The notes: generated by a model not told the origin, from the letters alone. Positions 46,734 to 55,015 are shown, counted from the first letter of the stretch. The stretch is 59,020 bases of DNA from Methanocorpusculum vombati (GCF_026891935.1 NZ_JAPTGC010000011.1:1-59020), one strand, 5' to 3'. Made by a program: numbers and translations.

Positions 46734-47321
46734 ATGATTGATAGTTTTATTGAAGGCAACAGGATTTTCCTCGAGAAGGATTTCGAGCGGAAAAAGGATC
46801 GGTATATGACTCTGGTCGAGTCCCAGCACCCGACGGTTCTGTGGATCGGCTGTTCCGATTCGCGTGTCAATGCGGAGCGGATTACCCACTGCCGTGCGGG
46901 AGAGTTGTTTACCCACCGAAACATCGGCAACATTGTTCCCACGCATGACTGGAACTTTGCAACGGTTCTTGAGTATGCCGTGCGTCATCTTAAAGTCAAG
47001 GATATTGTGATCTGCGGTCACTCCGACTGCGGTGCACTCAAGGCACTTGATGCAGATATGACGGGCGATGCCTATATTCCGATGTGGATCAACAATGCCC
47101 GTGAAGCCCAGGTCCGGGTTGATGCACGGCTCGGTAAGCCCGCATCAACTCCTGAAGAGAAGGCAGCACGCAAAAAAGAGATTGAGATCGAAAATATCCG
47201 TCTCCAGATCGAGCATCTCAGATCCTATCCGCTGGTCGCCGACGCAGAAAAGCGCGGTGCTCTGGAGGTGCACGGATTATACTATGATCTGAATACCGGC
47301 GTTCTTTCCAGAATTGCCTGA
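46734..47321 (+). CDS. beta-class carbonic anhydrase (copy 2)
   Basis: This 195-residue enzyme is almost the same as copy 1, with residue differences only at 10, 159, 164, 169 and 174; zinc ligands Cys40, His96 and Cys99 are unchanged. GGAG (46720-46723) serves as ribosome-binding site at 10 bases from the ATG. Bases 46763-47209 are identical to 30537-30983 of copy 1, including third codon positions, although the flanking regions differ. This points to recent gene conversion or duplication. Confidence 0.95.
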   Translation: MIDSFIEGNRIFLEKDFERKKDRYMTLVESQHPTVLWIGCSDSRVNAERITHCRAGELFTHRNIGNIVPTHDWNFATVLEYAVRHLKVKDIVICGHSDCGALKALDADMTGDAYIPMWINNAREAQVRVDARLGKPASTPEEKAARKKEIEIENIRLQIEHLRSYPLVADAEKRGALEVHGLYYDLNTGVLSRIA

Positions 47322-47923
47322 ATATTTTTGATCACATTCTTTTTTTCGAATATCTCTTCCGATTTTCGTAGGCATGCAGTAATTCTGCCGGAGATGTACT
47401 TTCACTTCATCTCCTGTTTCAGATCCGTTTCTGGGTGTCCGTGTTATTGTCTGATGAGAGGGTTAGTGCGCAGTGCTCAGTGCGCAGGGGGATGCTGCGC
47501 GAAGGAGGAGAGGGGGAACATCTCCCTCATTTCCTCTGCAGTTTACGTGTTTTTCCTAATGATCACTAACAAGCATCTGTGAATATATTTATACAATTAA
47601 TTACAAATATGTTACACGAGAGTATTCCACGGAGCACAAACATCAGGAATAAAATAGAGTATGCGGGATTTTTCAGCACGGTGTCTGTTGGTACAGTGGC
47701 CTGCGCACTGAGCACTGAGCACTGAAAAATACATCATTTGGGATTCAAGAAATGTTGTGGCATGTTTCTCCAGAAATTCCTCCAAACAGGTCAGTCCCCC
47801 TACTTTTTTGGAAATTTTTCCGGTAATCCCCGGAATTATGGAGCAGCAGCAACGGCATAGATTGTGTAATGCCGCAACGTGATTGCGTCAGGATTTCCGG
47901 AAGCTGCGGATCCAAAGTATTGT
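47322..47923. other. non-coding stretch with paired repeats
   Basis: No gene is supported in these 602 bases. The notable content is a 24-bp inverted-repeat pair described separately and an AT-rich segment (TATATTTATACAATTAATTAC, about 47583-47603), which could be a promoter. The reading frames are short and lack ribosome-binding sites. Confidence 0.5.
47465..47723. repeat. 24-bp inverted repeats enclosing about 211 bp
   Basis: The left arm (47465-47488) and the right arm (47700-47723, read in reverse complement) share AGTGC-(G/T)-CAGTGCTCAG-TGCGCAGG with one mismatch in 24. The right arm is followed by a further GCACTGA-type copy, so the arms are internally repetitive. No transposase is inside. 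The form suggests a MITE-like element or a structured RNA; no target-site duplication is obvious. Confidence 0.55.
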
Positions 47924-48520
47924 TTATCGTTTTCCTGCGCACGGCGGACGGCCTGCATACAGCGGCAGGTTCTTTCCAAGCAGTCTGACCGCCTCCTCCG
48001 GAGTATCTACGCCGAAGATCCGGTCATCAGGGATCTCCGGACACCGGTTTTTATCATCAAGCTTTTTGTCGGCAACAACCGCGCTCCAGTCCGCAAACGT
48101 GTCGGGTGTCCCTGCCGGATGCGGCACGCGGTAGGCGAGGATAAGCCTGCGCATAATCCATGCATACGAAAGTTCCGACAGCGTTCCCGACCCGCCGCCG
48201 ACGGCAATCACCGCGTCACTGTTGGCAACAATGAAGTTGCGTGCATGATCCAGTCCGGTTGCAATCGGGATGTCGATGAACTCGTTCGCCGCGTCCGGGG
48301 TGCAGCCCGGCAGAACCCCGATAACATCCCCGTCACGGTAACGGGGTGACCGGTGTGCCCCGCGGGCGGCAGCTTCCATCACCCCGCCGAGTCCTCCGCA
48401 GATTATCCGGTAGCCTGCGGTGATGAGTGCTTCTCCCAGACACTCGGCAAACCGTTCCTTCTCCGACTGCGGCGGAAGCGCACCGTCACCGATTACCGCA
48501 ACGATCGGCCTTCTGTTCAT
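47924..48520 (-). CDS. LOG/TIGR00725-type Rossmann-fold nucleotide-binding protein
   Basis: This 198-residue protein opens with RRPIVAVIGDGA and has the PGCTPDAANE and AVGGGSGTLSELSYAW segments of the lysine-decarboxylase-like (LOG) superfamily; the GGGSGTLSE motif binds a phosphoribosyl or nucleotide group. Plant and bacterial LOG proteins release cytokinin nucleobases, but the archaeal role is unknown. The ATG at 48520 gives the family length; a 13-codon extension to 48559 is possible. Confidence 0.85.
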   Translation of the reverse strand: MNRRPIVAVIGDGALPPQSEKERFAECLGEALITAGYRIICGGLGGVMEAAARGAHRSPRYRDGDVIGVLPGCTPDAANEFIDIPIATGLDHARNFIVANSDAVIAVGGGSGTLSELSYAWIMRRLILAYRVPHPAGTPDTFADWSAVVADKKLDDKNRCPEIPDDRIFGVDTPEEAVRLLGKNLPLYAGRPPCAGKR

Positions 48521-48717
48521 AGGTGTTGATTGGACGGCGGTAAAGATGAAGTATCGCATCCCGGAAAGAAAGAGGCAGCATCCGCCGGTATCTGATTCCG
48601 GGGAACTCCGGAATCCCGGGCGGACGGTTCAGGTTCTGCGTCCGGAAGAGGGGGACGTGAGAAAAAAAGAGGAACGTTCCGGGGGATATCCCCGGGTGCG
48701 GGCGGCATACTCCCGGT

Positions 48718-49974
48718 CTATTCTTTGAATACATTCTCAAAGATCATGTCCGATCCGGTTGCATTCAGCCGGGCACGTTCCTCCGCCTCCTCGGCATAGG
48801 AGAGGACCGGCATCGTCATGTCGTAACCCGGTTTGTGGCCGAACATTTTCTCCAGCTCAACCTGCTGTGCATGCATAAACAGTGCATTGGGAATGTCCAT
48901 CGGACACAGTTCCTGACACTGTCCGCAGTTGATACAGGAGTCTGCGATATGGGCGAACCGGATTAAATGGAACATAAAGTCCGGCGGAATCTGTCCGGGA
49001 CGTACCAGATGCGGTTTGGCGGTTGAACATTCCACACAGTAGCAGATCGGACAGTTTTCAATACAGGCACGGCAGGCGATACAGCGGGAGGACAGTTTCA
49101 TAATCTTCTCCAGCCGCTCACGTCCGCTGCCGAGTTCCGCAAACTGGCGGGCACGGTTCTTGTCGCCCAGTTTCAGCATTGCATTTTCCACCTTCCCGCG
49201 GATCTCAAGGCCTTTTGGTTCGGGCGCACAGGTTGCAACCGCTCCGGCGCTGACCGCCGCATCAAGAAGTGCGGCACCTTTTTCGGAGCAGACCTCCACA
49301 AAGGTTGCTTTTCCGGCCTTCTCACCGATAACACCCCAGTTCCCGCAGGCAAGATCCGCCTGGCGCGGTACCTTGCATTTACAGCGCTGGCAGTTCTGCC
49401 GCCGGCCGTATCCCTCGGGTTCTTCCTCAAGTTTCTCAATCGAGATGCCTTTGTGCTGGTGCGCACCGTTCTCATCGGTGTACTCAATGATGAACTGACC
49501 CTTGTCGATCTCTTCTTTCAGGACCGCATCCGGGTTTACCTCATATTTGTCTGCAATCATGTCGCGGGCGACCATGGGGGAAACCGTTCCTCCGCAGTTC
49601 AGGCCGATTAAGATCACATTGTCCAGATTGATCTGCTGACGCTTTGCCAGTTCATAGAATGCCATGGCATCACAGCCTTTCACCGGAACGGCGATCTTCA
49701 TGTCGCGGGCGCCGCCGAGGTACTTTTTCACCATCTTTGCGGACAGCAGTGTTCCGCAGTGCAGGGAACCTGCTGCTTTCGGCATCTGTGCCGGGTCCGT
49801 GATCAGGGTAAGTTTTGCGTCATACAGATCCGCTCCGCGGCAGACCGCAAGAACCGCGTCAACCATACCGCTTGCAAGTGCATGCTGCAGAAGGGCGGTA
49901 ACTGCTCCTCCGCACTCTCCGTGAATGTCACAGGATGTTGTCCATGCATACACCATATCGCCTTTTGCTGTCAT
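48718..49974 (-). CDS. fdhB: formate dehydrogenase beta-type subunit (copy 3), paired with a truncated FdhA-like protein
   Basis: This 418-residue protein keeps all FdhB motifs: GECGGA, KGCDAMAFYELAKR, the RCKCKVPRQADLACGNWGV segment, and the C-terminal clusters CIACRACIENCPICYC and CINCGQCQELCP. A small insertion (DENGAHQHKGIS) distinguishes the middle. It starts 2 bases after the stop of the shortened FdhA-like protein. Because its partner lacks the formate site, this FdhB may exchange electrons with F420 or another carrier without formate oxidation. Confidence 0.93.
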   Translation of the reverse strand: MTAKGDMVYAWTTSCDIHGECGGAVTALLQHALASGMVDAVLAVCRGADLYDAKLTLITDPAQMPKAAGSLHCGTLLSAKMVKKYLGGARDMKIAVPVKGCDAMAFYELAKRQQINLDNVILIGLNCGGTVSPMVARDMIADKYEVNPDAVLKEEIDKGQFIIEYTDENGAHQHKGISIEKLEEEPEGYGRRQNCQRCKCKVPRQADLACGNWGVIGEKAGKATFVEVCSEKGAALLDAAVSAGAVATCAPEPKGLEIRGKVENAMLKLGDKNRARQFAELGSGRERLEKIMKLSSRCIACRACIENCPICYCVECSTAKPHLVRPGQIPPDFMFHLIRFAHIADSCINCGQCQELCPMDIPNALFMHAQQVELEKMFGHKPGYDMTMPVLSYAEEAEERARLNATGSDMIFENVFKE

Positions 49975-49976
49975 GT

Positions 49977-51146
49977 TCAGGCCTCCCTGAGGAATACGCC
50001 TTCGGGCTTTTCTATCTCTTCATAGACAATTCCTGCATATGCCGGAACTGCTGCGGCAAGATCTGCGAAGACTGCTGCTTTGTCTTCCCATGCGTACTTC
50101 CCGCCGGAAAGCAGGCTGATGATCTCACACGGGCATTTGGCTTCTTCCGGTGCTGCGGCGGCGGCACGTACTTTCTGGACGCGGCCTTCCCAGCTGGTGA
50201 CCGTTCCCGGGTATTCGTTTACGGCTGCGGCGGGGAGGACAACCGTTGCGGCATCGGAAAGATATGTTGCGTTGCTGCCGACTGCCACAATCATTTCAAG
50301 CTTCTCCAGATTCGGCATGAGGTCTGCATAAATATCCTCTTCGCGTTCCGGCGTTTCGGTGATGATGAGCAGAGCCTTCGTCTTTTCTCCAAGAGCGAAC
50401 CGGTCAAGACCAAGTGCCGCTGCACCGCGGCCGTTGTTTGTTTCGTAGAGAACTGCGGTTTTTGCCGGAAGGGCGGCGGTGATTGCGGCGGCGGCGGTAT
50501 CACCTGCAAGATACATCACAACCGGATTTGCGGCGGCGGCAAGTTCCCTGGAGAACTCATCCGGTATTTTGGTGTACTCGTCTGTAATGACCGCTGTGTC
50601 GGCCTGTACCGCAGTGTAGGATTCCGGGCCGAGGTAGAGCAGTCTTCCGCCGTTTGCCTGTACACGATAGAGTTTGTTGCCCGTTACCGGCAGACGCTTC
50701 ATCACGTCGCCGATCATCAGAATGGTGTCTGCTTTTGCAAGATCAGTGATCGTTGTTGTGGACGCGCCGCATCCGCCGCCGACAACACCGATGTTTGCAG
50801 CGCCCAGCACCTCGCGGGCGTAGCATGCTGCAAGGAACATTGCTTCATTTGTCAGGCGCGAGGAGATCGCAACGGCAATCTCGTCACCGGAGTAGGCGGT
50901 AAGTTTCTTTGCCTCGGCAACTGCTTCGTCCCAGGTGACCGGTTCACCTTTGACGGCCGGTTTTTCTATCCGCCATTCGGAAAGTGCTTTTGCTGCATGC
51001 AGTCCGCGGGTACAGAGTTTGCCGGAACCAACGGGCGAGCGGTGATACGGGGCCACACCCACAGCCTTTCCGTCCGACACAATGAGGTTGAGTCCGCATC
51101 CTGTTCCGCAGTAGGGGCAGGTGGTTGTTACATATTCCATTTCCAT
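49977..51146 (-). CDS. short FdhA-like molybdopterin oxidoreductase without catalytic Cys
   Basis: This 389-residue protein starts like FdhA: cluster ligands Cys10, 13, 17 and 45 (CPYCGTGC and GKLCTRG) are intact. The rest is shortened; the HCARLCH segment is replaced by ANIGVVGGGCGAS, the LRGQNN arginine is absent, and the C-terminal pterin-binding domain is missing (FdhA is about 680 residues). The Ala-rich sequence is continuous without a frameshift. Coupling to a full FdhB suggests an electron-transfer or docking role. Formate dehydrogenase activity is unlikely. Confidence 0.85.
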   Translation of the reverse strand: MEMEYVTTTCPYCGTGCGLNLIVSDGKAVGVAPYHRSPVGSGKLCTRGLHAAKALSEWRIEKPAVKGEPVTWDEAVAEAKKLTAYSGDEIAVAISSRLTNEAMFLAACYAREVLGAANIGVVGGGCGASTTTITDLAKADTILMIGDVMKRLPVTGNKLYRVQANGGRLLYLGPESYTAVQADTAVITDEYTKIPDEFSRELAAAANPVVMYLAGDTAAAAITAALPAKTAVLYETNNGRGAAALGLDRFALGEKTKALLIITETPEREEDIYADLMPNLEKLEMIVAVGSNATYLSDAATVVLPAAAVNEYPGTVTSWEGRVQKVRAAAAAPEEAKCPCEIISLLSGGKYAWEDKAAVFADLAAAVPAYAGIVYEEIEKPEGVFLREA

Positions 51147-51455
51147 GATTGTTCATACAAAGGTCGATGACCGCCGCATATAATCCTAAAGTTAACTTAA
51201 CCGTGTTTTTTCCGTATTTTGATGATTATCAGTGGTTTTGTCAATGTTGTAAGGTTTACTCGTATTGTCTGTCTGGTGGATGTTGTTTACTGCGCGCGGG
51301 GGAGGAGCAATACATTGCTATTTAACTATGCAAAACCAATGTCACAATGCAGTTTCGTCTGCATGAGTTATCTACGCAGAATCCCGGGAGTCCCCGGGGT
51401 TCCTGTGTGCAGACTCATGGGCGCGGCAGTCATGCCCGCTCATGGAGTTAAAAAA
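51147..51455. promoter_or_regulatory. divergent promoter region and structured leader
   Basis: On the minus side, TATA-like TTATATG (51177-51183) precedes the short FdhA-like gene, with the palindrome AAGTTAACTT at 51189-51198. On the plus side, AT-rich TATTTAACTATG near 51319 may start transcription of the zinc-ribbon gene. From 51362 the leader can fold into a long hairpin: CATGAGT with ACTCATG (51413-51419), and an inner CCCGGG stem. A further CTCATGGAG sits just before the ATG. Confidence 0.5.
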
Positions 51456-51641
51456 ATGGAAAGAAGAAATTCCTACGGCGGATCCCGCCAATACAACGAC
51501 GCGCCCCGCGAAATGACCAAAGCAATCTGTTCAGACTGCGGTAAAGAGTGCGAAGTTCCGTTTAAACCAACCGAGGGCAGACCAGTTTATTGCCGTGACT
51601 GCCTCCCCAAGCACAGAGCACCGCGTTCGCCCCGGTACTAA
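51456..51641 (+). CDS. CxxC-x17-CxxC zinc-ribbon protein
   Basis: This 61-residue basic protein has two CxxC knuckles, Cys25-Cys28 and Cys46-Cys49, separated by 17 residues, with an extra Cys32 after the first. ICSDCGKECEVPFKP and RPVYCRDCLPKH are the core of a widespread small prokaryotic family of unknown function, likely a zinc and nucleic-acid binder. The N-terminus is Gly/Arg/Ser-rich. The ATG has GGAG 8 bases upstream. The long leader may fold and control translation. Confidence 0.85.
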   Translation: MERRNSYGGSRQYNDAPREMTKAICSDCGKECEVPFKPTEGRPVYCRDCLPKHRAPRSPRY

Positions 51642-51709
51642 AGAAATATCGAAAGCGGGGGTTTTCTTCCCGCTTTGATTCAGATTTTTTTTGTTTTATT
51701 TCGTGATGG

Positions 51710-52546
51710 TTACAGCCCGAGGATTTTTCCGATGAGGGAAAAGATTCCGAGCATATCCAGGGCGATGACAATCATCAGCAGTACGAACAGTTTTCGGAGT
51801 ATCTTATCCGGGAACCGGTTTGCATACTTTACTCCGATCAGCGCCGTCGGTACTGCTGTTACCGCAAGAATCGTCCATTCCACCAGGTCCACGTAGCCGA
51901 TCAGATAAAATCCGTAGGAGGACAGATTCACTCCGGCCGCTATGCCGTTTGTCAGATATGAAACGATGCCGCCAAGCGTGATGAATACAATCGCTGCGGC
52001 GGATGTTGCTACTGCATACCGCATCTGATATTTTCCGAAAATCGTCAGCATCGGGACTACAATTGTTCCGCCGCCCACGCCCAGAAGACCGGAGAAGAAT
52101 CCTGTCATTCCTCCGATTCCTATGCCGGCGGGTGTGGGGAGTGATTGTGCCGCGCCGGACGGCAGGGCGGTTACCATTCGTACCGCGCCGATTACGAGCA
52201 TTACGCCGAACAAAAATGTCAGCACGGCAACAGGCAGATATGTTGCAACCGTCCCGCCGATGTATCCGGTGATAATCCCCGCAATCCCGATTACCGCTGC
52301 ATCACGCCAGATCACATTCCCTTTTCTGCTATGGCCGAGCGCACTTGTCAGTACTGTCGGCAGTGCAACCGCCAGGCTCGTTCCGAATGCCACCAAAATT
52401 GCTGTCTCAGGGGCAACACCCGACATCTTCAGTACAAAATACATCACGGGTGCGAAAATAAATCCTCCTCCCACCCCGAGGAGTCCTGACATGCATCCGG
52501 CGAATAAGCCGGTTGCAATCAGCAGACAAAATAAAACCGGCTCCAT
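51710..52546 (-). CDS. TauE/SafE-family permease
   Basis: This 278-residue membrane protein has about eight helices; the duplicated motif GCMSGLLGVGGGFIFAPVM and TGFFSGLLGVGGGTIVVPML marks TauE/SafE permeases, which export or import sulfite, sulfonates or other anions. It begins 11 bases after the radical SAM gene and is the last of the SepCysS operon, so a sulfur-linked substrate is plausible, but none is proven. Confidence 0.88.
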   Translation of the reverse strand: MEPVLFCLLIATGLFAGCMSGLLGVGGGFIFAPVMYFVLKMSGVAPETAILVAFGTSLAVALPTVLTSALGHSRKGNVIWRDAAVIGIAGIITGYIGGTVATYLPVAVLTFLFGVMLVIGAVRMVTALPSGAAQSLPTPAGIGIGGMTGFFSGLLGVGGGTIVVPMLTIFGKYQMRYAVATSAAAIVFITLGGIVSYLTNGIAAGVNLSSYGFYLIGYVDLVEWTILAVTAVPTALIGVKYANRFPDKILRKLFVLLMIVIALDMLGIFSLIGKILGL

Positions 52547-52557
52547 TTCATCTCACC

Positions 52558-53661
52558 TCACGGGATAATTTCACAGCCGTTGTAGCGCGTATGCGCAAAT
52601 GCTGTCTGTGACAGGCGGTCTTCGGCAATCATACGTTTGAGGCGCGGCAGTTCTGCTGCGAGGGCGTCGTGCAGTGCGCGTACCGTGTCGCAGACAAGTG
52701 TGTAATGTTCCCGCCAGGGCCGCACAATGTTTGAGTACAGACATCTTCCGCCGCAGAATCCGTAGATGTCACAGGAGGGACACGGTTCTCCGATCGGAAT
52801 CTCCGGCAGGTGCAGCGGGTCGGCGTCCCGGATGTGGCCTGCATAGTAGTCTGCCATTCCCACCATGATCGGGCATGGTGCGATCCAGCCGTTTGTCATA
52901 ATACTGTAGTTTGTGTATCCTGATCCGCACCGCAGTCTGCTCGCTGTTCCCGATAAGAGGTCCTCGGTCGTTGACAGGAAGGGATACCACTTCGGTACAA
53001 TACCTGTTGTTTCAATCCGGTTTACCCACTCTGCTGCAAGCTGGCGGATTCCGTTGTTGTAGGAGTCTTTCCATTCCGCGAACCGGCGGTGTGAGTAGTC
53101 GCCTGTAAAGTCCGCGTCCATCTGCCAGTGAATCGAGGTGAAATGCTCGGCGAGATGTGTTACTGCTGCGTAAATGTCGGTGTCTTCGGCAACGGTCATG
53201 CGGGCGATAAGCTCGCCCGCATATCCGCGTTCCCGGATCAGTGCAGAGGTTTTTTGTACTGTGTCATAGATGCCGTTTCCGCGGTGACCGTCGGTGAGTG
53301 TCCGGCATCCGTCAATGGAGATCAGGATCGTCTCAAACCGGTTCACGTAGGCGGCCGGGAGGTCGCCGAGCCGTGTGCCGTTCGTCTGGAGCATAAACCG
53401 CCGGACCGGTGCGTGATCCATGATCTCCTTTACGAGGTCGGCGCGCATCAGTGGTTCTCCTCCGATGAACGTCAGTACGCAGTCCGGGTCTTTTGCAAGA
53501 AACCGGTACAGTTCTTCAAGCGGATACTGAATCGTCTCTGCGATCGTTTCATCGATCGTTCCGGGTGTTCCGCCTGCCGGATCCTCTTCTTCAAACATTT
53601 TTGCCCGGCAGTAGGAACAGCAGAGGTTGCAGTCGTCGGTTACGATCAGATGAAAGAACAT
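52558..53661 (-). CDS. radical SAM protein, peptide-modifying (AF1577/SPASM-like) type
   Basis: This 367-residue radical SAM enzyme has the cluster motif CNLCCSYC (Cys11, Cys15, Cys18), GGEPL as SAM-binding loop, and a C-terminal auxiliary cluster region, CPSCDIYGFCGGRC, as in SPASM maturases. Archaeal relatives are described as putative peptide modifiers. The start overlaps the SepCysS stop by one base (TAATG), so the two genes are coupled. No precursor peptide is obvious; the 59-residue ORF upstream of SepCysS is a weak candidate. Confidence 0.85.
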   Translation of the reverse strand: MFFHLIVTDDCNLCCSYCRAKMFEEEDPAGGTPGTIDETIAETIQYPLEELYRFLAKDPDCVLTFIGGEPLMRADLVKEIMDHAPVRRFMLQTNGTRLGDLPAAYVNRFETILISIDGCRTLTDGHRGNGIYDTVQKTSALIRERGYAGELIARMTVAEDTDIYAAVTHLAEHFTSIHWQMDADFTGDYSHRRFAEWKDSYNNGIRQLAAEWVNRIETTGIVPKWYPFLSTTEDLLSGTASRLRCGSGYTNYSIMTNGWIAPCPIMVGMADYYAGHIRDADPLHLPEIPIGEPCPSCDIYGFCGGRCLYSNIVRPWREHYTLVCDTVRALHDALAAELPRLKRMIAEDRLSQTAFAHTRYNGCEIIP

Positions 53662-54839
53662 TATGCAACCCGGAGACCGTTGTCTTCGGCGATGCCAAGG
53701 TAGGTGTCGGCGACGTACTCGGCCTGTTTTCTTGTCATGCCGTAGGTGTTGAACTTCCAGACCTTTGTTGCGCCCGGAATGATGCCGGTGATGCCTTTTT
53801 TGCCAAGCGCGCTGGATAGGAAGAATCCGCGTTTTTTGTGGGTCTGTGCAACGATGTCAAAGGATCCTGTGGTGTCCACGCGGGTCAGGGTGTGCTTTCT
53901 TGGGTATTCGGACAGAATTTTTGTTCCTTCAATCGATTTCAGCGCATCTACGATGATTTTGCTGTTTGCCATTTCCTCGTCGAAGTGTTCAACCCGCGCT
54001 TTCACCTTCGGGAATGATGCAAGCATGCCGACGATGGGTGCGCCCATCAGGGAACAGCCGATGATGCCGACTTCTTTGATACCGAAGGTTCTGCCGGTCA
54101 GGTCGCCGGTCATCTTTGTTGTGCGGAACACTTCTTCGGCACGTTCTTCGGTTGCTGCCAGGACTCCCGAGGGCGCGGGTGCGGCCATACTTTTGTGGCC
54201 GGAGCCTACGACAAAGTCAACGCCGAGTTTTTTTCCGTTTACCGGCATTACGCCGACTGTGTAGACGCCGTTGTAGAGTATGGGGACATCGTACTGGTGT
54301 GCGACTTTTGCGATGCCTGCGACATCGTGCATGTTGCCGAACTGGTAGTCCACGTGATCGATGTAGAGCAGTTTCGGCGCTTTGCCGAACTCGCGGATGA
54401 CATCTTCGATGCGGTCTGCTGCGGCATCTGCGGTGATGTGGTTGTCGGCGGTTTTGGGAATTTCACGGACAATTCCCTGCACAATCTCCACGGAGAGGTA
54501 GGAGGTGTAGTGTGCAAGCGCGCCTATCAGTACCGGGTCGCCTTTTTCCACATAGGTTCCTGCAATCTGCTGGAATGCACGGCGTGCGCCCGGTACGGTA
54601 CGTGCCTGATCCATTCCCAGCCATTCGGCAAGTTCCACGTGGAAGTCTTTTAAGGGCGGGTTCTGGATGTAGTCCAGCCGGAACGGTTTTCTGCAGTTGT
54701 CACAGACGGAGTAGCCGTCTCCCCAGGCGATCATGGCTTTCATTGCTTCGGGTGTCAGTCGTCCGGCGACCTGAATCGGGTCGAGGTTGATGGCGGTTTC
54801 TTCAACCATGCGTGCGTCGATGTTTGCCGCGCACTTCAT
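53661..54839 (-). CDS. pscS: O-phosphoseryl-tRNA(Cys):Cys-tRNA synthase (SepCysS)
   Basis: This 392-residue PLP enzyme converts Sep-tRNA-Cys to Cys-tRNA-Cys using a sulfur donor in the indirect cysteine pathway of methanogens. IAWGDGYSVCDNCRKPF near residue 43 holds conserved cysteines, PGARRAFQQI and IDHVDYQFGNMHD line the active site, and GSGHKSMAAPAPSG carries the cofactor lysine. A strong GAGGAGGAG ribosome-binding site lies inside the preceding ORF. SepRS is not encoded in the window. Confidence 0.96.
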   Translation of the reverse strand: MKCAANIDARMVEETAINLDPIQVAGRLTPEAMKAMIAWGDGYSVCDNCRKPFRLDYIQNPPLKDFHVELAEWLGMDQARTVPGARRAFQQIAGTYVEKGDPVLIGALAHYTSYLSVEIVQGIVREIPKTADNHITADAAADRIEDVIREFGKAPKLLYIDHVDYQFGNMHDVAGIAKVAHQYDVPILYNGVYTVGVMPVNGKKLGVDFVVGSGHKSMAAPAPSGVLAATEERAEEVFRTTKMTGDLTGRTFGIKEVGIIGCSLMGAPIVGMLASFPKVKARVEHFDEEMANSKIIVDALKSIEGTKILSEYPRKHTLTRVDTTGSFDIVAQTHKKRGFFLSSALGKKGITGIIPGATKVWKFNTYGMTRKQAEYVADTYLGIAEDNGLRVA

Positions 54840-55015
54840 AACAGCTCCTCCTCAAGAATGGCAATCTGTTTTTTGACGGATGCAAGGGACTTTGCTGCGG
54901 CTGCTTTCTGGGATTCATCGAATTCATGGGACGGCGCGGTCTCGCGGAGGAGTGCGCGGACGTCCGTTAACGAAAACAGGGCGGTAAAAAGAGCATCTGC
55001 GGCTCGCTGTGACAT
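54836..55015 (-). CDS. 59-residue protein coupled to SepCysS
   Basis: This short, largely helical, charged protein begins MSQRAADALFTALF and ends QIAILEEELL. Its stop overlaps the SepCysS ATG (ATGA), and its last codons contain the SepCysS ribosome-binding site. A TATA-like CATAAAATAACG (55040-55048) lies about 29 bases upstream of its ATG, consistent with a leaderless transcript. I recognise no family. It could be an accessory of SepCysS, similar in idea to the SepCysE scaffold, but no homology is visible. Confidence 0.7.
   Translation of the reverse strand: MSQRAADALFTALFSLTDVRALLRETAPSHEFDESQKAAAAKSLASVKKQIAILEEELL

Noticed and set aside
47322-47923. CRISPR array suggested by repeated GTGCTCAGTGCGC units
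   Set aside because: The repeats form one inverted pair with short internal copies; there are no regular direct repeats with unique spacers and no cas genes.
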